64,000 nucleotides of DNA from SLRI01 sp964402505 (GCA_964402505.1 CAYOCP010000012.1:54901-118900), one strand, 5' to 3'. Counted from the stretch's first letter, positions 17,655 through 26,267 are shown. Notes: a model not told the origin generated them from the sequence alone. Made by a program: numbers and translations.

Positions 17655-18127
17655 CCGACGCCCTTCATGTCGAGCGGCGCCGCGTCTGCCTCGCCTACTC
17701 GCCGGGCGGTCACAAGGCGGAGCTCGACCGGGCGCTCGCCGGCATCCGGCTCGATGACGCCTGCCACGTCACCTTCGACGACGGTCGCCCTCCGCAACCG
17801 CTCGAGCCCGGCCATCGCCGCCATTTCGTCTGCCATCCGCGGCGCTCGGTAGGCCGCAGCTTCATCAACGCCTGGCAGAGCTTGGTCATTCTCCGCCGCG
17901 AGCGGCCGGCGCTCGTCATCTCGACCGGCGCCGACGTGGCAGTGCCGCTCCTGCTGCTCGCGAAGGCCAGGGGTATCCCGGTGATCTTCATCGAGACCGC
18001 AGGCAGCAGCGAGCCGACGCTGGCCGGCCGCCTCGTCTATCCCTTCGCCGACCTCTTCATCGTTCAGTGGCCCGACCGCCTGCGGCCGTTTCCGAAGGCG
18101 GTCCTCGCGAAAGGTCTCCTCCTTTGA
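17651..18127 (+). CDS. pssD: Glycosyltransferase subunit, PssD/Alg14 type
   Basis: 158-residue membrane-associated half of a two-part GT-B glycosyltransferase. Features are the N-terminal glycine-rich VCLAYSPGGHKAEL, LVISTGADVAVPLLLLAK and VIFIETAGSSEPTLAGRLVYPFADLFIVQWP, as in PssD and eukaryotic Alg14, which anchor the catalytic partner. The start is GTG at 17651, overlapping the preceding stop; the stop overlaps the TTG start of pssE (TTGA). The pair probably adds the second sugar to the undecaprenyl-linked primer. Confidence 0.85.
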   Translation: MTDALHVERRRVCLAYSPGGHKAELDRALAGIRLDDACHVTFDDGRPPQPLEPGHRRHFVCHPRRSVGRSFINAWQSLVILRRERPALVISTGADVAVPLLLLAKARGIPVIFIETAGSSEPTLAGRLVYPFADLFIVQWPDRLRPFPKAVLAKGLLL

Positions 18128-18648
18128 TCTTCGTCGGGGTCGGCACCTTCGCCCAAGGCTTCGACGAGCTCGTCGCCGGCGCCGACCGGGCGGCGGCGGC
18201 GCTCGGCATCGAGGGCTTCGCGCAGATCGGGCATTCGCGGGTGGTGCCGGAGCATCTCGATTTCTCCCGCTTCCTCGCCGCGGACGAGCTCGCGGCAAGG
18301 CTGGCCCGAAGCCGGGTCGCCGTCTGCCACGCCGGCATGGGGCTGATCGGCGATGCCCTCCGCGCCGGGTGCCGGATGGTGCTGGTGCCGCGCCAGGGTA
18401 TCATCAGCAGGCGCCATCCAGCCAATGATCAGCGGCTGTTCGCCCTGCGCCTCGCCACCATGCTGCCGCTTCGCGTCTGTCCCGATCCGGCCGACCTGGC
18501 GAGCGCGATCCGAGCAGCGCTCGAGGAGCCGGGTCCGCCACCGGCCCCGCCACGGTCGACGGTGCCGGCGATCCTCCGGGCCTATCTGCGCGCCACCGCG
18601 GAAGAACCGGAAGACGCGCCTCACTCGTGCCCGGCCTCGTCGTCGTAA
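18124..18648 (+). CDS. pssE: Glycosyltransferase catalytic subunit, PssE/Alg13 type
   Basis: 174-residue partner of PssD, corresponding to the C-terminal nucleotide-sugar-binding half of GT28/GT1 enzymes. IFVGVGTFAQGFDELV opens the Rossmann fold and VAVCHAGMGLIGDALRAGCRMVLVPRQ carries the HAG(M/S)G donor-binding motif. The start is TTG at 18124, coupled to the pssD stop. The 3' end overlaps the convergent small membrane gene by 28 bp. Confidence 0.85.
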   Translation: MIFVGVGTFAQGFDELVAGADRAAAALGIEGFAQIGHSRVVPEHLDFSRFLAADELAARLARSRVAVCHAGMGLIGDALRAGCRMVLVPRQGIISRRHPANDQRLFALRLATMLPLRVCPDPADLASAIRAALEEPGPPPAPPRSTVPAILRAYLRATAEEPEDAPHSCPASSS

Positions 18649-18848
18649 CCGTGCCGATGGCTGAAATAGACGAGGCTCATCAGCCCGACGCCGAGGAGCA
18701 GCGTGAGCCCGACGCCGAGGCCGAGCGCCACCATACCGTGGAAGCTGATTTCCGTTCCGCCCAGGTCCTGCCACGTGTGATACGCCATCACGCTGGCGAA
18801 ACCCAGCAGGCCGAGGAGGACGACGATGACGACGATGGTGCCGCGCAA
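18621..18848 (-). CDS. Small two-helix membrane protein of unknown function
   Basis: 75 residues from a TTG at 18848, chosen because GGAG lies about 9 bp upstream; another TTG at 18863 would add five residues. Two hydrophobic helices (VVIVVLLGLLGFASVMAY and VALGLGVGLTLLLGVGLMSLVYF) flank a short polar loop, and the C-terminus is acidic and histidine-containing (HRHGYDDEAGHE). It lies tail-to-tail over the last 28 bp of pssE. I do not recognise a family. The hydrophobic pattern argues that it is real, but the overlap and weak start leave doubt. Confidence 0.55.
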   Translation of the reverse strand: MRGTIVVIVVLLGLLGFASVMAYHTWQDLGGTEISFHGMVALGLGVGLTLLLGVGLMSLVYFSHRHGYDDEAGHE

Positions 18849-18874
18849 GGGCCGGATCTCCAAAGCCGAAGCCG

Positions 18875-19642
18875 TTGGTCGTGCCGAAGCATAACGCCGT
18901 GGCGGGCATCACCCAAGCGGCCGATGGCCGATCCGCCGCCAGACCGGGCGTGCCCGGCACCCGAGCGGTCATCGAAAGGACACTCCGGCCGGCCGGCCGG
19001 CGCATCGTCGATATCGGCTGCGGCACCGGAGGCCTCGTCGCGTGGCTTCACCGCCAGGGCGCGCATGCCGTCGGAATCGATCCGAACACCGGGCTGCTGC
19101 GGGCGGCGGCCGACCGCCTGCCGGGCTTCTGGATCGCCGCCCGCGCCGAGCACATGCCGCTCGCCGACAAGAGCCGGGACGCGGCCCTGTTCTTCAACAG
19201 CCTCCACCACATCCCCGAAAGCGCCATGCGCTTGGCGCTCGCCGAAGCGCACCGTGTGCTCCGGCCCGGCGGCGACCTTCTCGTCATCGAGCCGCTCGCC
19301 TGCGGTGCCTATTTCGAGTTGCTGCGACCCCTCGACGACGAGACGGAAGTGCGCGCGGCGGCGCTCGCCGCCATCGATGCCCTGCCCCGAAACCTGCTCG
19401 AGCCGGTCGAGCGCCTGCGCTACGAGACCTTTCTCGACTACACCGACGTGGCGGCGGTGATTGCCGCCTTCACGCGCGCGGATCCGGCACGCGCCGCCGC
19501 CATCGATGAGGCGCTCCCGGTGATCGCCGGGCGGTTCACCCGCCTCGGCCAGCCGGGCGCCGGAGGCGGGCGCCGCTTCGTCCAGCCGATGCTGGCGCTC
19601 CGGCTTCGCCGTCCGCGCCTCGAAGATGAATTAACTGGATAA
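18875..19642 (+). CDS. Class I SAM-dependent methyltransferase
   Basis: About 255 residues. The SAM-binding motif I IVDIGCGTGGLVAWL, the acidic end of beta 2 in AVGIDPN, and FFNSLHHIPESAM plus HRVLRPGGDLLVIEP define a Methyltransf_11-like domain. The substrate is unknown; its position between PssD/E and the initiating transferase suggests methylation of a surface glycan or lipid carrier intermediate. The start is uncertain: TTG at 18875 or GTG at 18881 are both possible, and neither has a strong ribosome site. Confidence 0.8.
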   Translation: MVVPKHNAVAGITQAADGRSAARPGVPGTRAVIERTLRPAGRRIVDIGCGTGGLVAWLHRQGAHAVGIDPNTGLLRAAADRLPGFWIAARAEHMPLADKSRDAALFFNSLHHIPESAMRLALAEAHRVLRPGGDLLVIEPLACGAYFELLRPLDDETEVRAAALAAIDALPRNLLEPVERLRYETFLDYTDVAAVIAAFTRADPARAAAIDEALPVIAGRFTRLGQPGAGGGRRFVQPMLALRLRRPRLEDELTG

Positions 19643-19701
19643 AATTCTACTTTTAAGAGATACGTGCGGCACAGGGGCGTTAACCGCCTGTTAAGGATTT
19701 C

Positions 19702-21237
19702 GTGGCAAGAAGGGTGTGGCGGGGCGGCTGGCGGCCGGTCCCGATCTCATGGCAGCCGGCCGGAATGAAGCGGCAAGATCACGTGCAACTCATCCTCGAA
19801 CACGACAAGGGCCTCCGGCAGCCCAAGGCTGGGCGCCGGGCCGACTGGCTGGCGCCCAACGTGGTCACCGGCATGCTTCGTCTCGGCGACGTCGTGATCG
19901 TGCTGCTCAGCGGCCTCGGCGCCTATGTCTTCCGTTTCGGCACCTTTCACGTCGACACCTTCACCACCTACAGTCTGGCTATCGGCGCTCTGGTCTCGCT
20001 CAATGCGTTCCAGCTCGCCGGCCTCTACCAGTTCCAGCATCTGACCCAGCTCCCCGAGCAGGCACGCCGCCTGCTCCTGGCTTGGCCCCTGGTGCTCGGC
20101 CTGCTCCTGCTGCTCGGTTTCGCCGCCGGGCTTCTCGATTCGGTCTCGCGCGGCTGGGTGGCGCTCTGGCTGATCACCGGCTTCGTCGGCCTTTTCGGCC
20201 AGCGCTGCCTCGTTCGCCTGCAGATCCTGCGCTGGTCGCGCACCGGGCGGCTGACCCGCAATATCGCGGTCATCGGCGCCGGCGAGCACGGCAGGCGGTT
20301 CATCGAGCATCTCCGCCGCCAGCAGCGCCATGTCAACATCATCGGCCTCTTCGACGATCGGCGGGACCGCATTCCGGACTACATCGCGGGCTACCCGGTG
20401 CTCGGCACGATCGACGACCTTCTCGTCTTCGCCCGCCAGCATCGCATCGACCAGGTCGTCGTGGCGCTGCCCTGGGGAGCGGAGGAGCGGCTTCTCGGCT
20501 GGCTCAAGAAGCTGAAGAGCCTGCCGGCGGACATCCGCCTCTGCCCGGACGTCATCGGCTTCCATCTGCCGCATCGGGGTGTGTCGCACATCGCGGGCGT
20601 TCCCCTGCTCAACGTCTTCGAGAAGCCGATCGCCGGCTGGGACGGCATCGTCAAGTCGGTCGAGGACCGCGTTCTCGCCAGCCTGATCCTCCTCCTCGTC
20701 TCGCCGCTGATGCTGTGCATCGCCCTGGGCGTCAAGCTCTCCTCGCCCGGACCGGTGTTCTTTCGCCAGAAGCGCTACGGCTTCAACAACGAGATTATCG
20801 AGGTCTTCAAGTTCCGCTCCATGTATGTCGAGCGGTGCGAGGCCGAGAGCGGCCCGATCGAGCAGGCGCGGCGCACCGATCCGCGCATCACCCCCTTCGG
20901 CGCCCTGCTGAGGCGGACCAGCCTCGACGAGCTGCCGCAATTCCTGAACGTGCTGCGCGGCGAGATGTCGATCGTCGGGCCCCGGCCCCACGCGGTCGCG
21001 CACAACGAGCAATATGCGAAGCTGATCGACGAATACCTCGCCCGCCACCGGGTCAAGCCCGGCATCACCGGCTGGGCACAGGTCAACGGGCTGCGCGGCG
21101 AGACCGAGACCCTGGAAAAAATGGAGCGGCGGGTCCAATTCGATCTGCACTACATCGAGAACTGGTCGCTGGCGCTCGATCTCCGTATCATTCTCCTGAC
21201 CCTGCTCGTCGGCTTCAGCCACCCGAACGCCTACTGA
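19702..21237 (+). CDS. Undecaprenyl-phosphate glucose phosphotransferase (WcaJ/ExoY-type initiating transferase)
   Basis: 511-residue polyprenol-phosphate sugar-1-phosphate transferase that starts lipid-linked repeat-unit assembly at the inner membrane. It has four N-terminal helices, a Rossmann-like middle domain (IAVIGAGEHGRRFIEHL), a fifth membrane segment (LASLILLLVSPLMLCIALGVKL) and the C-terminal catalytic block: FRQKRYGFNNEIIEVFKFRSM, TSLDELPQFLNVLRGEMSIVGPRPH and KPGITGWAQVNGLRGET. The GTG at 19702 has AAGGA 4 bp upstream; an ATG at 19765 is an alternative. The upstream 60 bp are AT-rich. Sugar (glucose versus galactose) is inferred from overall WcaJ likeness. Confidence 0.9.
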   Translation: MARRVWRGGWRPVPISWQPAGMKRQDHVQLILEHDKGLRQPKAGRRADWLAPNVVTGMLRLGDVVIVLLSGLGAYVFRFGTFHVDTFTTYSLAIGALVSLNAFQLAGLYQFQHLTQLPEQARRLLLAWPLVLGLLLLLGFAAGLLDSVSRGWVALWLITGFVGLFGQRCLVRLQILRWSRTGRLTRNIAVIGAGEHGRRFIEHLRRQQRHVNIIGLFDDRRDRIPDYIAGYPVLGTIDDLLVFARQHRIDQVVVALPWGAEERLLGWLKKLKSLPADIRLCPDVIGFHLPHRGVSHIAGVPLLNVFEKPIAGWDGIVKSVEDRVLASLILLLVSPLMLCIALGVKLSSPGPVFFRQKRYGFNNEIIEVFKFRSMYVERCEAESGPIEQARRTDPRITPFGALLRRTSLDELPQFLNVLRGEMSIVGPRPHAVAHNEQYAKLIDEYLARHRVKPGITGWAQVNGLRGETETLEKMERRVQFDLHYIENWSLALDLRIILLTLLVGFSHPNAY

Positions 21238-21248
21238 CGAGCACGACG

Positions 21249-21263
21249 GGGACGCGCCGTCCC
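21249..21263. terminator. GC hairpin after the initiating transferase
   Basis: GGGACG-CGC-CGTCCC, a perfect 6-bp stem 11 bp after the stop at 21237, without a T-tract. Possible weak or Rho-assisted terminator. The remaining bases to 21431 show no gene. Confidence 0.3.
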
Positions 21264-21431
21264 GCCGAGGAGCTTGTCCGAAAAAATGGCCATGACCTGC
21301 TTCACCCCGGGACGGGCCAGGGTTAGGACCCGCGGCGAAGGCAGTGCCGGCGCAGCGCCGTTCCGGTGCTGCCGCGTGCGGGCCATGACCCTTTCTTGGG
21401 CAGGCTCACGGCACGGGAAGCGTCGCCTTAC

Positions 21432-21935
21432 GTGACTGCCACGCCGGAAGCCTATGTCGCGGCCATGCGCCTCCTGCCGGCTGGCGTCACCATCGTGACC
21501 AGCGGCCCGCCCGGCCGGCGCAACGGCTTCACCGCCACCGCCGTCTGCTCGGTGTCGGCGGAGCCGCCGCACCTTCTCGTCTGCGCCAATCGCGGCATGG
21601 AGACCCATGCGACCATCCTCGAGACCGGCCATTTCGCCGTGAACGTGCTCAGCCACGGCCAGGAGGCGCTGGCCGACCGCTTCGGCGGCCGTCTCGGCAT
21701 CGAGGGCGAGGCACGGTTTCAGGCGGCCCACTGGCGCACGCTGGAGACTGGCGCCCCGATCCTGGCGACCGCCTGCGCCGCCTTCGACTGCCGGCTCGCC
21801 AAGCGTCTTTCCGTCGCCACCCACGACATCATCATCGGCCGGGTGCTGGCGGCGGCCAATCTCGAGGCGGCCGCACCGCTCGCCTATCTCGACCGCGACT
21901 ACGCGTTCTGCGTGCCGGCCGGCGGTCGGTATTGA
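21432..21935 (+). CDS. Flavin reductase-like FMN-binding protein (HpaC family)
   Basis: 167-residue split-barrel flavoprotein. RLLPAGVTIVTSG, the GFTATAVCSVSAEPPHLLVC FMN-binding core, FAVNVLSHGQEALADRFGG and the C-terminal HxIIIGRVL pattern match NAD(P)H:flavin reductases that supply reduced FMN or FAD to two-component monooxygenases. No oxygenase is adjacent, so the partner is unknown. The start is set at GTG 21432, giving the usual short leader; an upstream ATG at 21366 is possible. Confidence 0.82.
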   Translation: MTATPEAYVAAMRLLPAGVTIVTSGPPGRRNGFTATAVCSVSAEPPHLLVCANRGMETHATILETGHFAVNVLSHGQEALADRFGGRLGIEGEARFQAAHWRTLETGAPILATACAAFDCRLAKRLSVATHDIIIGRVLAAANLEAAAPLAYLDRDYAFCVPAGGRY

Positions 21936-21972
21936 AGCCCGTTCGCCCGCCGGCCGGCGGCTTCCACGTCGC

Positions 21973-22368
21973 TCAGGGCGCGGGCTCCTCGACCGCCAGG
22001 GGCTTCTCGCAGTCGATGACCCAGACGTCGTAGACGGGATGCTCGAGCGCCGAGATGCCCGGTGTGGAGGCGAACATCCAGCCGGTGAACACCCTCCTCC
22101 GCTCCTCGCCGGCCTCGACCTCGTCGATCTCGAGAAAGGCCGCGCTCTCAGGCGGCTCGGTCGGCGGCGTCTCGAGGCAGGCCCGGGCCCGGATCGCGAG
22201 GCTGCCGAAGCGGATCTCGTCGCCGATGGGCAGATCGAGCACGCTGACCCTGGCCGTAACCTTGTCGAGCCCCTGCAGCACCACCACACCGTGCTCGACG
22301 GTCGGCTCGGCCATGGCCTCGCCGAGCCCCGCGCCGAGCAGGGCCAGGGCGAGGGCCGTCCTCCTCAT
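21973..22368 (-). CDS. DUF2155 domain-containing exported protein
   Basis: 131 residues with a signal peptide (MRRTALALALLGAGLGEAMA). The domain core includes GLDKVTARVSVLDLPIGDEIRFGSLAI, a cysteine in ARACLETPPTEPPESAAFLEI, and VFTGWMFASTPGISALEHPVYDVWVIDCEKP. DUF2155 proteins are exported alphaproteobacterial proteins of unknown function. The ATG overlaps the mlaD stop by 4 nt (ATGA, from 22368), so it is coupled to the lipid-transport gene and may act in the envelope with it. Confidence 0.88.
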   Translation of the reverse strand: MRRTALALALLGAGLGEAMAEPTVEHGVVVLQGLDKVTARVSVLDLPIGDEIRFGSLAIRARACLETPPTEPPESAAFLEIDEVEAGEERRRVFTGWMFASTPGISALEHPVYDVWVIDCEKPLAVEEPAP

Positions 22369-23005
22369 TGTCCGGAGCTGCTCCCGTCGCCGCCGGTCGC
22401 GGGTCCGGAGCTGCTCCCGTCGCCGCCGGTCGCGGGTCCGGAGCNNNNNNNNNNNNNNNNNNNNNNNNNNNNNNNNNNNNNNNNNNNNNNNNNNNNNNNN
22501 NNNNNNNNNNNNNNNNNNNNNNNNNNNNNNNNNNNNNNNNNNNNCCGGAGCCGCTCCCGCCACCCTGGGTCTGGCTGAAGATGAACTGGCCGAGCAGATC
22601 CTCGAAGTTCACGGAAGACTGGGTGAAGGTGATCTCGCCACCGTCATGCAGGACGGCCTCGTCGCCGCCCGGCACGAGCGCCAGGTACTTCCCGCCCAAG
22701 AGGCCGGAGCTCACCACGGCGGCCGTGCTGTCGTCCGGCAGCTCGACCGACTGCTCGACACTGAACCGCACGACCGCCCGGAACGAGGTCGGATCGAGGC
22801 TCTGGTCCAATACCTGGCCGACCTTGATGCCGCTGATGCGCACGTCGGCACCGATATCGAGACCATCGATCCGATCGAATTTCGCGGTCAGGGTGTAGCC
22901 GCCGGGGTTGCCGATATCGGCACGGGCGTAGGCCCAGACGAAAAAACCCACGGCCACCAGGAGGACGAGGGCTCCGAGCAGGCTCTCGACGACATTGCGC
23001 TTCAT
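22365..23005 (-). CDS. mlaD: Outer-membrane lipid asymmetry protein MlaD, with repeat tail interrupted by an assembly gap
   Basis: MCE-domain protein that forms the hexameric periplasmic ring of the Mla phospholipid transporter. It has an N-terminal anchor helix (LLGALVLLVAVGFFVWAYA), then the MCE core GYTLTAKFDRIDGLDIGADVRISGIKVGQV and GLLGGKYLALVPGGDE, and FEDLLGQFIFSQTQGGG. A Gly/Ser-rich tail follows with an 11-residue repeat, SGPATGGDGSS. The 100-N gap (22445-22544) falls inside this repeat. Beyond it the third frame continues the repeat and ends at TGA (22365-22367), overlapping the DUF2155 ATG. The drawn gap length breaks the frame; a real gap of 26 plus a multiple of 33 bases would restore it. 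Confidence 0.88.
22371..22444 (-). repeat. 33-bp coding tandem repeat at the gap edge
   Basis: A 33-bp unit occurs about 2.2 times next to the gap and codes for SGPATGGDGSS on the minus strand. A degenerate partial unit (GGSGSG) is seen on the far side. Such repeats are prone to copy-number change and assembly collapse. Confidence 0.85.
22445..22544. other. Assembly gap (100 N)
   Basis: Exactly 100 undetermined bases, the usual placeholder for a gap of unknown size. It lies within the mlaD repeat tail; no biological feature can be assigned inside. Confidence 0.99.
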
Positions 23006-23038
23006 GGAACAGGTCTCCGGGCTACGTGGCGATGGCGC

Positions 23039-24151
23039 TCACGCCGCGTCCCGAGCGGCGGGCTCGAGGCCGAGCAGGCTGCGGGCGAAAGCGTCGGCCG
23101 CGAATGGCCGAAGATCGTCGATGCCCTCTCCGACGCCGACCGCGTGTACCGGCAAACCGAAGCGCTCGGCAAGGGCCACCACCACCCCACCCTTGGCCGA
23201 GCCGTCGAGCTTGGTGACGACGAGGCCACTGACATCGACCATGTCGCGAAAAATCTCGACCTGGCTGTGAACGTTCTGGCCGGTCGTGGCATCCAGCACC
23301 AGCAGCACGTCGTGCGGCGCCTCGGAATCCACCTTCCCGACCACCCGAACGATCTTGGCGAGCTCGGCCATGAGCTCGCTCTTGTTCTGCAGCCGCCCCG
23401 CCGTGTCGATCAAGAGCACATCGAAACCCTCGCGCCGCGCGCGTGCCAGGGCATCGTAGGCGAGCCCCGCCGCGTCGGCGCCGGTCGCCGCCCGCATCAC
23501 CGGGCAGCCGTTGCGCTCGCCCCAGATCTCGAGCTGCTCGACCGCTGCCGCGCGAAACGTGTCGCAGGCAGCGAGCAGCACCCGCCGGCCGGCCAGCATC
23601 TGCTGCTTGGCGAGCTTGCCGATGGTCGTCGTCTTGCCGACACCGTTCACCCCGCAGACCAGGATCACCTGCGGCCTCGCCTCCTTGCGCGCCGGCAGGG
23701 GCTCGGCGACGGGGGCCAGCACCCGGCCGATCTCGACCGCCAGCGCCGTCCGGATCTCGCTGTCCGTGACCTCCTTGCCGAACCGCCCTTTGGCAATCGC
23801 CTGGACCATCTTTTCGGCTGTGGCCACCCCCAGATCCGCCATGATCAGCGCCTCCTCGAGCTCCTCGAGGGTCTCGTCGTCCAGCCGCCGCCTGGTGAAG
23901 ATCCCGGCGATGCTGCCGGTCAGCGCATTGGACGACCGCGCCAGCCCCTGCCGCAGCCGCCCGAGCCAGCCCTGCCGCGCCGGCTCGGGCGCAGACGCTG
24001 CCGGGGTCGCCGGCGCTTCGACGGGTGCCGCGGCCGATGCTTCGGCAGTGTCCGCGGCCGGCGCTTCGATCTTAGGCTCCGCCTCGGTCTCCGGGGCCTT
24101 CTCCCGACCCCAGAGCCGCCCTAGCCAACCCTTCTTCCCCTGCTCGCTCAA
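23039..24151 (-). CDS. ftsY: Signal recognition particle receptor FtsY
   Basis: 370-residue SRP-family GTPase that docks ribosome-SRP complexes at the inner membrane. It has a short membrane-binding start (GKKGWLGRLWG), an acidic Ala/Glu/Pro-rich A domain to about residue 55, a second GWLGRLRQGL amphipathic repeat, the N domain (LDDETLEELEEALIMADLGV) and the G domain with GVNGVGKTTTIGKLA (G1), DTFRAAAVEQL, DTAGR (G3) and TKLDGSAKGG (G4/G5). The ATG overlaps the mtaB stop by 4 nt. Partner Ffh is encoded at 26472 on the other strand. Confidence 0.97.
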   Translation of the reverse strand: MSEQGKKGWLGRLWGREKAPETEAEPKIEAPAADTAEASAAAPVEAPATPAASAPEPARQGWLGRLRQGLARSSNALTGSIAGIFTRRRLDDETLEELEEALIMADLGVATAEKMVQAIAKGRFGKEVTDSEIRTALAVEIGRVLAPVAEPLPARKEARPQVILVCGVNGVGKTTTIGKLAKQQMLAGRRVLLAACDTFRAAAVEQLEIWGERNGCPVMRAATGADAAGLAYDALARARREGFDVLLIDTAGRLQNKSELMAELAKIVRVVGKVDSEAPHDVLLVLDATTGQNVHSQVEIFRDMVDVSGLVVTKLDGSAKGGVVVALAERFGLPVHAVGVGEGIDDLRPFAADAFARSLLGLEPAARDAA

Positions 24152-25434
24152 GCCGGCGCAACTCCAATCTCGGTCGGTGCTTCCTGGATCCGCCCCACCA
24201 GCAGCCCACCATCCACGCCCGTCACCAGAGCCTCGGCGAGCGTGCCGCCCGGTACCGGGCCGGCGAGGCGGATGGGGGCGAACTCCTCGGTGTGACCGCG
24301 ATTGCCGCGCTCGACCAGCACCCGGCGGCGGCGGCCGACCTCGCCCGCGAGGAAACGGTCGAGCGCCGCCTCGCCCCTCGCCCGCAGCCGCGCTGCGCGC
24401 TCCTTGACCACGGGCTTCGCCAGCTGCGGCATGCGCGCCGCCGGCGTGCCGGGGCGGGGCGAATAGGGAAAGACGTGGAGGAAGGTGAGCCCGGCCTCCT
24501 CGACGAGGGCGAGCGATTGCTCGAACATCGCCTCGTCCTCGGTCGGGAAGCCGGCGATCAGATCGGCGCCGAAGACGATGCCGGGCCGCGCCGCGCGCAG
24601 CCGCCCAGAGAGACCGATGACGTCCTCGCGCAGGTGCCGCCGCTTCATCCGCTTGAGGATCATGTCGTCGCCGGCCTGCACGCTGAGATGCACATGCGGC
24701 ATGACTCGCGGCTCTCCAGTGAGGAGCGCGAAGAGCTCGGCGTCGATCTCGGCCGGATCGAGCGAGGAGAGCCGGAGCCGCGGCAGCGCCGGCACCTCCT
24801 CGAGGATCCGGCCGACCAGCCGGCCGAGCGGCGGCCGGCCCGCCAGCTCGCGCCCATAGGAGGTGAGGTCCACGCCGGTCAGCACGATCTCCTTGTAGCC
24901 GGCATCCACCAGCTTGCGGACCTGCGCCAGCACGTCTTCGGCAGGCACGCTCCGGCTGTTGCCCCGGCCGTAGGGGATGACGCAGAAGGTGCAGCGATGG
25001 TCGCAGCCGTCCTGCACCTGCACGAAGGCGCGGGTGTGCTGCTCGAAGCCCTCGACCATCTGCCCCGAGGTCCGCTCCAGCGCCATGATGTCGCCGACCA
25101 CGGGTGCCGCGGGCGTCGGCCGGGCGAGGCCCCGCCAGGTCTCGGGCCGGAGCTTCGTGTCGTTGCCGACCAGATGGTCGACCTCGGCGAGCCCGGCATA
25201 GGCCTCGGGCGTGATCTGCGCGGCGCAGCCGGTGACCACGATCCGGGTGCCGGGCCGCTCGCGCCGCGCCCGGCGGATCGCCTGGCGCGCCTGCCGCTCG
25301 GCCTCGGCGGTGACGGCGCAGGTGTGCACGATGACGAGATCGTCGAGTCCGGCTTCGGTGGCGTGGCGGCGCATCACCTCGGATTCGAAGATGTTGAGGC
25401 GGCAGCCGAAGGTGACGACGTCGATCCCGCTCAT
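24148..25434 (-). CDS. mtaB: tRNA (t6A37) methylthiotransferase MtaB
   Basis: 428-residue radical-SAM enzyme adding a methylthio group to t6A37 of ANN-decoding tRNAs. The N-terminal UPF0004 domain has three cluster cysteines (TFGCRLN, VHTCAVT, VTGCAAQ), the radical-SAM domain has CDHRCTFC, and a C-terminal TRAM-like RNA-binding region follows (RRRRVLVERGNRGHTEEFAPI). Lies between dapF and ftsY with 4-nt overlaps on both sides, so the three are one translational unit. Confidence 0.95.
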   Translation of the reverse strand: MSGIDVVTFGCRLNIFESEVMRRHATEAGLDDLVIVHTCAVTAEAERQARQAIRRARRERPGTRIVVTGCAAQITPEAYAGLAEVDHLVGNDTKLRPETWRGLARPTPAAPVVGDIMALERTSGQMVEGFEQHTRAFVQVQDGCDHRCTFCVIPYGRGNSRSVPAEDVLAQVRKLVDAGYKEIVLTGVDLTSYGRELAGRPPLGRLVGRILEEVPALPRLRLSSLDPAEIDAELFALLTGEPRVMPHVHLSVQAGDDMILKRMKRRHLREDVIGLSGRLRAARPGIVFGADLIAGFPTEDEAMFEQSLALVEEAGLTFLHVFPYSPRPGTPAARMPQLAKPVVKERAARLRARGEAALDRFLAGEVGRRRRVLVERGNRGHTEEFAPIRLAGPVPGGTLAEALVTGVDGGLLVGRIQEAPTEIGVAPA

Positions 25435-26267
25435 ATGCGGCGGCCGATGGTGGCGGGATCGAAGCTGCCGGAGAAGCTGATGGCGTAGGGTCCCGTCATG
25501 CTGACCGGACCTTCACCGGGCCAGGCGATCTCGAGCTCGCCGCCATCGAGCTCGAGCACCGCGCGTCCGGCCACGAGCCCCCGGCGGACCGCGGCCACGA
25601 GGGCCGCGCAGGCGCCGCTGCCGCAGGCGAGCGTCAGCCCGGCACCCCGCTCGAACACCCGAAGCCGGAGCCGTTCCGGCCCGAGCACCCGCGCGAAGCC
25701 GATATTGGCACGCTCGGGAAAGATCGCATGACGCTCGAGAGCGGCCCCGCGCCGCTCCACGAGGTCGACATCGTCGACGAAGAGCACCGCGTGCGGGTTG
25801 CCCATCGACAGCGCCACCGCCGGCGGCAGGCCCGCCACGCCCAGATCGAGCGCGAGCGTGTCGGCCGGCCCGGCGAGCGGCACGTCGCGCCAGTCGAGCC
25901 GCGGGGCAGGCATGTCGACGGCGATGCGCCCGTCATCGAGCAGGCGGGTCTCCAGGACCCCGCCCCTGGTCGCCAGGCTGATCCGCCGCCGGTCGCGCTC
26001 GCGACCGACCAGGGCCGCGACGCAGCGGCTGGCATTGCCGCAAGCACCGGCCTCGGAGCCGTCCGCGTTGAAGAAGCGCAGCCCCACGTCGGCCCGATCG
26101 CTCGCCTCGATCAGCACGAGCTGATCGAAGCCGATCCCCCGATGGCGATCGCCGAGACGACGCGCCAGATCGGCGTCGAGCGGAATGGCATCCCGACGGC
26201 CGTCGAGGACGACGAAATCATTGCCGAGCCCGTGCATCTTGAGAAAGGTGATCATGCGCTGCGGCAT
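25431..26267 (-). CDS. dapF: Diaminopimelate epimerase
   Basis: 278-residue cofactor-free epimerase converting LL- to meso-diaminopimelate for lysine and peptidoglycan. Both catalytic cysteines are visible: GACGNASRC (about residue 73) and TLACGSGACAAL (about residue 218). The N-terminus FLKMHGLGNDFVVLDG is typical. The start is set at ATG 26267; ATG 26255 is equally compatible and neither has a clear ribosome site. First gene of the dapF-mtaB-ftsY-mlaD-DUF2155 operon, divergent from ffh. Confidence 0.95.
   Translation of the reverse strand: MPQRMITFLKMHGLGNDFVVLDGRRDAIPLDADLARRLGDRHRGIGFDQLVLIEASDRADVGLRFFNADGSEAGACGNASRCVAALVGRERDRRRISLATRGGVLETRLLDDGRIAVDMPAPRLDWRDVPLAGPADTLALDLGVAGLPPAVALSMGNPHAVLFVDDVDLVERRGAALERHAIFPERANIGFARVLGPERLRLRVFERGAGLTLACGSGACAALVAAVRRGLVAGRAVLELDGGELEIAWPGEGPVSMTGPYAISFSGSFDPATIGRRI

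Noticed and set aside
21973..22563. Single protein joining DUF2155 through the N gap
   Set aside because: The 100-N placeholder creates an artificial frame; the ATG at 22368 with ATGA overlap to mlaD explains both genes.
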